This document shows, in pieces, positions 59,801-64,000 of a DNA stretch of 64,000 nt. The position numbers were made by a program, and so were the translations under genes. Origin of the DNA: Aquimarina brevivitae (GTDB lineage: Bacteria; Bacteroidota; Bacteroidia; Flavobacteriales; Flavobacteriaceae); contig NZ_SGXE01000002.1 in NCBI RefSeq assembly GCF_004216895.1, positions 124,001 to 188,000 of the forward strand, written 5' to 3'. The notes beneath the pieces are model-generated. The model did not search any database. It saw only the letters and a program-made list of their open reading frames with translations, and was not told where the DNA came from. The number at the start of each line of letters is the position of its first letter. Within the stretch, counting starts at the first letter, position 1.

Positions 59801-60931
59801 ATGAAGTTTGAGATAAAATCTAAAGATCCATTAACAAAGGCAAGAGCGGGTACCATCACTACAGATCACGGTACAATCGAAACACCAATTTTTATGCCTG
59901 TAGGTACGGTGGCCTCTGTTAAAGGAGTGCATCAAAGAGAACTTAAGAATGATATCAACCCAGATATTATATTAGGTAATACGTATCATTTGTATTTAAG
60001 ACCACAAACTACGATACTGGAGAAAGCAGGTGGACTGCATAAATTTATGAATTGGGATAGAAACATACTTACGGATAGTGGCGGCTATCAGGTCTATTCC
60101 TTATCGGCAAATCGAAAAATAAAAGAAGAAGGGGTAAAGTTTAAATCTCACATCGACGGATCATATCATGTTTTTACCCCAGAAAATGTGATGGAGATAC
60201 AACGAACTATTGGTGCTGATATTATAATGGCCTTTGATGAATGTACACCGTATCCTTGTGATTTTAAATACGCAAAACGGAGTATGCACATGACCCATAG
60301 ATGGTTAGAGCGCTGTTTGCAACATCTCAAAAAAGTACCCGTTAAATATGGGTATGAGCAAACGTTTTTTCCGATTGTTCAGGGGAGTACCTATAAAGAG
60401 TTAAGAAAACAATCAGCAGAATATATTGCTGGTGTTGGGGCAGAGGGTAATGCTATCGGTGGTCTGTCCGTTGGAGAGCCAGCGGAAGAAATGTACGCCA
60501 TGACAGAAGTGGTTACAGAAATACTGCCAGAGGATAAGCCTCGTTATTTAATGGGTGTTGGTACTCCTATAAATATATTAGAAAATATTGCACTGGGTGT
60601 AGACATGTTTGATTGCGTGATGCCCACACGAAATGCCAGAAATGGAATGCTTTTTACTGCTTATGGAACGATAAATATTAAAAATAAAAAATGGGAAGAC
60701 GATTTCTCGCCCATAGATGAAATGGGTATCACCTTCGTGGATACGGATTATTCCAAAGCCTACTTAAGACATCTTTTTACGGTAAATGAATTATTAGGTA
60801 AGCAGATTGCAACAATTCATAACCTGGGATTTTATTTATGGTTGGTTAGAGAAGCAAGAAAGCATATTTTAGCAGGAGATTTTGAATCGTGGAAAAATAA
60901 AATGGTGAAACAGATGGATCGCCGTCTATAA
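59801..60931 (+). CDS. tgt: tRNA-guanine transglycosylase (zinc cysteines absent)
   Basis: A 376-residue enzyme that exchanges guanine 34 for preQ1 in tRNAs with GUN anticodons. Active-site pieces are complete: D92 in TDSGGYQVYS, the substrate stretch FDECTPYP, GNAIGGLSVGEP, and the nucleophile D271 in DCVMPTRNARNG. The zinc site normally reads CxCxxC then His. Here the positions around 309-314 are GITFVDT, so all three cysteines are replaced, while H340 remains. A permease gene follows after 28 bases. Confidence 0.9.
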   Translation: MKFEIKSKDPLTKARAGTITTDHGTIETPIFMPVGTVASVKGVHQRELKNDINPDIILGNTYHLYLRPQTTILEKAGGLHKFMNWDRNILTDSGGYQVYSLSANRKIKEEGVKFKSHIDGSYHVFTPENVMEIQRTIGADIIMAFDECTPYPCDFKYAKRSMHMTHRWLERCLQHLKKVPVKYGYEQTFFPIVQGSTYKELRKQSAEYIAGVGAEGNAIGGLSVGEPAEEMYAMTEVVTEILPEDKPRYLMGVGTPINILENIALGVDMFDCVMPTRNARNGMLFTAYGTINIKNKKWEDDFSPIDEMGITFVDTDYSKAYLRHLFTVNELLGKQIATIHNLGFYLWLVREARKHILAGDFESWKNKMVKQMDRRL

Positions 60932-60959
60932 CACTTTTGGTGAACGTAAAGTAATTTTG

Positions 60960-62036
60960 ATGAAAATATTAGATTGGTACATTCTTAAAAGATACTTAGG
61001 TACTTTTTTTACCATGATACTCCTTTTTATACCAATTGGGATCATTGTAGACCTGTCAGAAAAGATAGATAATATGTTGGAGCACGAGGCTCCTTTGAAG
61101 GCGGTGTTAGCGTATTATCTCGATTTTACGGTGTATTTCGCCAATTTATTATTTCCGCTTTTTGTATTTCTATCGGTCATTTGGTTTACCTCAAAACTAG
61201 CGAATAAAACAGAGATTGTTGCTTTTTTAAGCTCAGGAGTGTCTTATTGGCGTTTTTTAAGGCCATATATGATAGGAGCAATCATTATCTGTATTGGTGC
61301 GCTGGCTATGGGACTTTTTTTAGCGCCAAAAGCAAGCGAAGGTTTTAACGATTTTAAATATACGTATCTCAAAAAAGGAAGAAAAATTCAAGATACTCGT
61401 AATGTATATCGACAGCTTAACGATAGTATATTTTTGTATGCCAGTAATTTTGAACCGTTGAAAAAATCGGCTACCAATTTTACTTTAGAGTATTTTGACG
61501 GCAATCGTTTGGATACTAAAATTTCTGCAAGAAGAATTGTGTTTATTGAAAAAGACAGCATTTATGAAATGAGAGATTTCGTAAAGCGAAAGGTGCTTGA
61601 AAACGGAGACATAATCGAAAAAGCCAGAAAAAAAGATACGGTGCTCCCTTTTAATATCGACGAGTTTACGCCGGTAACTTATGTTGCCGAAACATTGAAT
61701 TATACGGAATTGAGTGATTTTATAGAAAAGGAAAAAAAACGGGGTTCTTCCGATATCAATAGGTATATGGTAGTTGCATACAAACGGTGGAGTATACCTA
61801 TTTCAGCTTTTATTTTAACCGTTATCGGTGTTGCAGTGTCTTCCGTAAAACGAAGAGGAGGCATGGGGATCAACTTAGCCGTTGGTATTTCATTAGCTTT
61901 TGTTTTTATATTTTTTGACAAAGTACTAGGTACTATGGCAGATCAATCTGATTTTCCACCTATTGTAGCTGTTTGGTTTCCTAATGTAACTTTTGGGATT
62001 TTAGCTATTTATTTACTCTACAATGCCAAACGTTAA
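60960..62036 (+). CDS. LptF/LptG-type permease
   Basis: A 358-residue inner-membrane protein of the YjgP/YjgQ family, the membrane part of the LptBFG transporter that extracts lipopolysaccharide. It shows the N-terminal helices (LDWYILKRYLGTFFTMILL, LFPLFVFLSVIWF), a large periplasmic beta-jellyroll region (about 120-260) and C-terminal helices (YKRWSIPISAFILTVIGVAVSS). The ATG at 60960 was taken as the start; a TTG directly before it is possible. It overlaps the next gene by 14 bases. Confidence 0.88.
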   Translation: MKILDWYILKRYLGTFFTMILLFIPIGIIVDLSEKIDNMLEHEAPLKAVLAYYLDFTVYFANLLFPLFVFLSVIWFTSKLANKTEIVAFLSSGVSYWRFLRPYMIGAIIICIGALAMGLFLAPKASEGFNDFKYTYLKKGRKIQDTRNVYRQLNDSIFLYASNFEPLKKSATNFTLEYFDGNRLDTKISARRIVFIEKDSIYEMRDFVKRKVLENGDIIEKARKKDTVLPFNIDEFTPVTYVAETLNYTELSDFIEKEKKRGSSDINRYMVVAYKRWSIPISAFILTVIGVAVSSVKRRGGMGINLAVGISLAFVFIFFDKVLGTMADQSDFPPIVAVWFPNVTFGILAIYLLYNAKR

Positions 62037-62955
62037 ACTCCAAAATTATTTCCATCTCCATTTTATCGTTTTTATTTGGGGATTTACCGCAATACTTGGC
62101 GAATTAATAACTATTGAAGCTTTACCCTTAGTTTGGTATAGAATGCTTACCGCTACTATATTTATTTTCATTTATATCAAATTGATGAAAATACCATTAC
62201 AGGTAAGTAAGCAAGACTTTTATCTCTTGTCTTTTGCCGGGGCTGTCATTGCATTGCATTGGATTACATTTTTTGGAGCCATTAAAGCCTCTAATGTTTC
62301 TATAACCTTATCGATTTTATCTTCAGGAGCATTTTTTACCTCTTTATTAGAACCGCTGTTTTATAAACGAAAAATTATTTGGTATGAAGTGCTTTTTGGA
62401 CTTATCGTAATTGGAGGATTGTATATAATTTTTAAGGTAGAAGGGGAGTACGTGACTGGGATCATCTTAGCCATTATTTCTGCATTTTTATCGGCTGTTT
62501 TTTCGCTTATTAACGGTAAATTAGCGAAGCGGCATAACCCCAGTAGGATCTCTTTTTATGAATTAGGATGTGGGGTAGGATTAATAACCATATATCTGCT
62601 TATAACTTCGGTACTTGGTAAGACTGACTTAGGTTTCACGAAAGCATTTTTTATTTTATCCGCATCTGATTGGATGTATTTAATGATTCTTTCCATTATC
62701 TGTACCGCCTATGCCTTTATCGCTTCTGTTAAGGTCATGAAGTTTTTAAGTCCGTATACGGTGATGTTAACCATTAATTTAGAACCCGTTTACGGTATCT
62801 TTTTAGCCTTTTTGATATTTGGAGACGCAGAACAAATGAGTGTACAGTTTTACTATGGTGCTGCAATTATTCTAGCGACTGTGCTACTAAATGGTATTTT
62901 TAAAAATGCTAAAAAACTAAAAAGAGCTCCTTTTAAAAGCAACTATACCAACTAA
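62023..62955 (+). CDS. EamA/DMT-family transporter
   Basis: A 310-residue membrane protein with ten predicted helices in two EamA repeats (IVFIWGFTAILGELITIEALPLVWYRM and IILAIISAFLSAVFSLINGKLAKR). The family exports metabolites or drugs; the substrate is unknown. It overlaps the LptF/G-like gene by 14 bases, which suggests co-translation. Confidence 0.85.
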   Translation: MPNVKLQNYFHLHFIVFIWGFTAILGELITIEALPLVWYRMLTATIFIFIYIKLMKIPLQVSKQDFYLLSFAGAVIALHWITFFGAIKASNVSITLSILSSGAFFTSLLEPLFYKRKIIWYEVLFGLIVIGGLYIIFKVEGEYVTGIILAIISAFLSAVFSLINGKLAKRHNPSRISFYELGCGVGLITIYLLITSVLGKTDLGFTKAFFILSASDWMYLMILSIICTAYAFIASVKVMKFLSPYTVMLTINLEPVYGIFLAFLIFGDAEQMSVQFYYGAAIILATVLLNGIFKNAKKLKRAPFKSNYTN

Positions 62956-62961
62956 AGTTTT

Positions 62962-62969
62962 TATATTTG
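62962..62969 (+). promoter_or_regulatory. -7 promoter element of accA
   Basis: TATATTTG at 62962-62969, 39 bases before the accA start. The -33 region shows no good TTG. Confidence 0.5.
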
Positions 62970-63008
62970 TCTGCTAACCCTTGAAACAAATAAATCTAAT
63001 CTTATATT

Positions 63009-63962
63009 ATGGAATATTTAGATTTTGAACTCCCTATCAAAGAATTAGAAGAGCAATACCATAAAGCTTGTGAGATAGGTGAAGAAAGTAATGTGGATGT
63101 TTCTGATACCTGTAAACAAATCGAAAGGAAACTAAAGGAAACCAAAAAAGAAATCTATAAGAATCTTACGGCTTGGCAGCGCGTGCAGTTATCCAGGCAT
63201 CCTTCTAGACCCTATACCTTAGATTATATCAAGGCTATCTGTGGAGATTCTTTTTTAGAATTACACGGGGATCGAACGGTTAAAGATGATAAAGCCATGA
63301 TTGGTGGTTTAGGAAAAATAGGTGACCAAAGTTTTATGTTCGTAGGCCAACAAAAAGGGTACAATACCAAAACCAGACAATATCGAAACTTTGGTATGGC
63401 TAATCCCGAAGGATATCGAAAAGCATTACGACTTATGAAAAGTGCAGAGAAATTCAATATACCTGTAGTTTGCTTTGTAGATACACCGGGTGCTTATCCA
63501 GGCTTAGAAGCTGAAGAACGAGGACAAGGGGAAGCTATTGCACGAAATATTTTGGAGATGACACGCCTTAAGGTACCTATCATTGTGGTGATTATAGGAG
63601 AAGGTGCGAGTGGTGGAGCCCTTGGAATTGGAGTAGGAAATAGAGTGTTGATGTTAGAAAATACTTGGTATTCTGTGATCTCTCCAGAATCTTGTTCCTC
63701 TATCTTATGGAGAAGCTGGGAATATAAAGAACAGGCAGCTGAAGCACTGAAGTTGACTGCCAAGGATATGAAAAAGCAAAAGCTTATCGATGAGATTGTA
63801 AAGGAACCGCTTGGAGGTGCACATACTGATCGCGAAAAAGCGTTTGCTATCGTTAGAGATCGAATTTTTGAAAATTTTCAAGAGTTGAAAAACTTATCAC
63901 CAGAAGAATTGGTGGAATCCAGAATGGAAAAATATAGTAACATGGGGGTTTTTAAAGGATAA
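63009..63962 (+). CDS. accA: Acetyl-CoA carboxylase carboxyltransferase subunit alpha
   Basis: A 317-residue subunit that, with AccD, transfers carboxyl from carboxybiotin to acetyl-CoA, giving malonyl-CoA for fatty-acid synthesis. Typical stretches are [13 protein letters not shown] at the N-terminus, [29 protein letters not shown] ([14 protein letters not shown]), [19 protein letters not shown] and [14 protein letters not shown] (oxyanion region). Length is normal. The window ends 38 bases after the stop with nothing further visible. Confidence 0.96.
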   Translation: MEYLDFELPIKELEEQYHKACEIGEESNVDVSDTCKQIERKLKETKKEIYKNLTAWQRVQLSRHPSRPYTLDYIKAICGDSFLELHGDRTVKDDKAMIGGLGKIGDQSFMFVGQQKGYNTKTRQYRNFGMANPEGYRKALRLMKSAEKFNIPVVCFVDTPGAYPGLEAEERGQGEAIARNILEMTRLKVPIIVVIIGEGASGGALGIGVGNRVLMLENTWYSVISPESCSSILWRSWEYKEQAAEALKLTAKDMKKQKLIDEIVKEPLGGAHTDREKAFAIVRDRIFENFQELKNLSPEELVESRMEKYSNMGVFKG

Positions 63963-64000
63963 TCCCTAAGAAAACACTTGCTAACAAAATCTGAAACTTG

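Noticed and set aside
60952..60959. TAATTTTG directly before the LptF/G-like start
   Set aside because: A transcript from it would start after the ATG, and the gene is close behind tgt, so it is probably co-transcribed.

Overview
The window is a contiguous chromosomal stretch of a low-GC member of the Bacteroidota, almost certainly family Flavobacteriaceae and probably marine. Signs of this are the many SusC/FecA-type and DUF1573-type envelope proteins, short lipoproteins with a Cys just after the hydrophobic segment, a type IX secretion sorting tail, a split transketolase, the near absence of Shine-Dalgarno sequences, and promoters of the Bacteroidota form TTG-N17-20-TAnnTTTG. Most of the window is ordinary core genome. 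I see no transposase, integrase or CRISPR array.

Layout: (1) 1-5.6 kb, housekeeping: the nusB 3' end, a DUF1573 lipoprotein, yajC, pepT, pyrD, a LysE exporter, an HMG-CoA-lyase-like enzyme and a haem-binding-domain protein. (2) 5.6-13.4 kb, a metal (probably iron) locus: DUF4856 lipoprotein, imelysin-like lipoprotein, HTTM membrane protein and FecA-like TonB receptor, followed by a LOV-like PAS protein, ferritin and an unlisted 44-residue Cys/Lys-rich protein. The operon promoter and the small-gene promoter share an almost identical AT-rich dyad. (3) 13.5-27.6 kb, accessory envelope genes: a T9SS-secreted protein, a TPR/LytS-type histidine kinase, two paralogous lipoproteins, a transglutaminase, an ECF-sigma operon, PagL and PAP2, with several palindromic intergenic elements. 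(4) 27.9-41.7 kb: guaB, lipoproteins, OmpH/Skp, a parvulin/SurA/MoxR operon and aconitase. A 625-bp insert carrying a double-glycine leader peptide sits at the moxR 3' end and is bounded by a duplicated moxR tail.

(5) 41.8-46.2 kb, an NAD-salvage locus: NrtR (Nudix plus winged helix), short Prs, LOG-family protein, frameshifted KptA and NAMPT. Three promoters here share an operator of the form TTTGYGTA-N5-TACRCAAA. (6) 46.3-49.2 kb: a CRP-like regulator, a two-repeat lipoprotein, a TlpA-like protein without CxxC, and CrtA. (7) 49.2-53.1 kb: a carotenoid operon (CarH-like B12/MerR regulator, crtI, crtB, crtZ). (8) 53.1-64 kb: tRNA-Leu and two tRNA-Lys genes, aroK, a PyrR-like transferase, a TPMT-like methyltransferase, an S4 protein, an FKBP with an Asp-rich insertion, split transketolase, tgt (zinc cysteines missing), an LptF/G-like permease, an EamA transporter and accA.

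The strongest candidates for something undescribed are the NrtR-Prs-LOG-KptA-NAMPT regulon with its shared operator, the peptide-bearing insert behind moxR, and the shared dyad linking the metal operon to the tiny Cys-rich gene.
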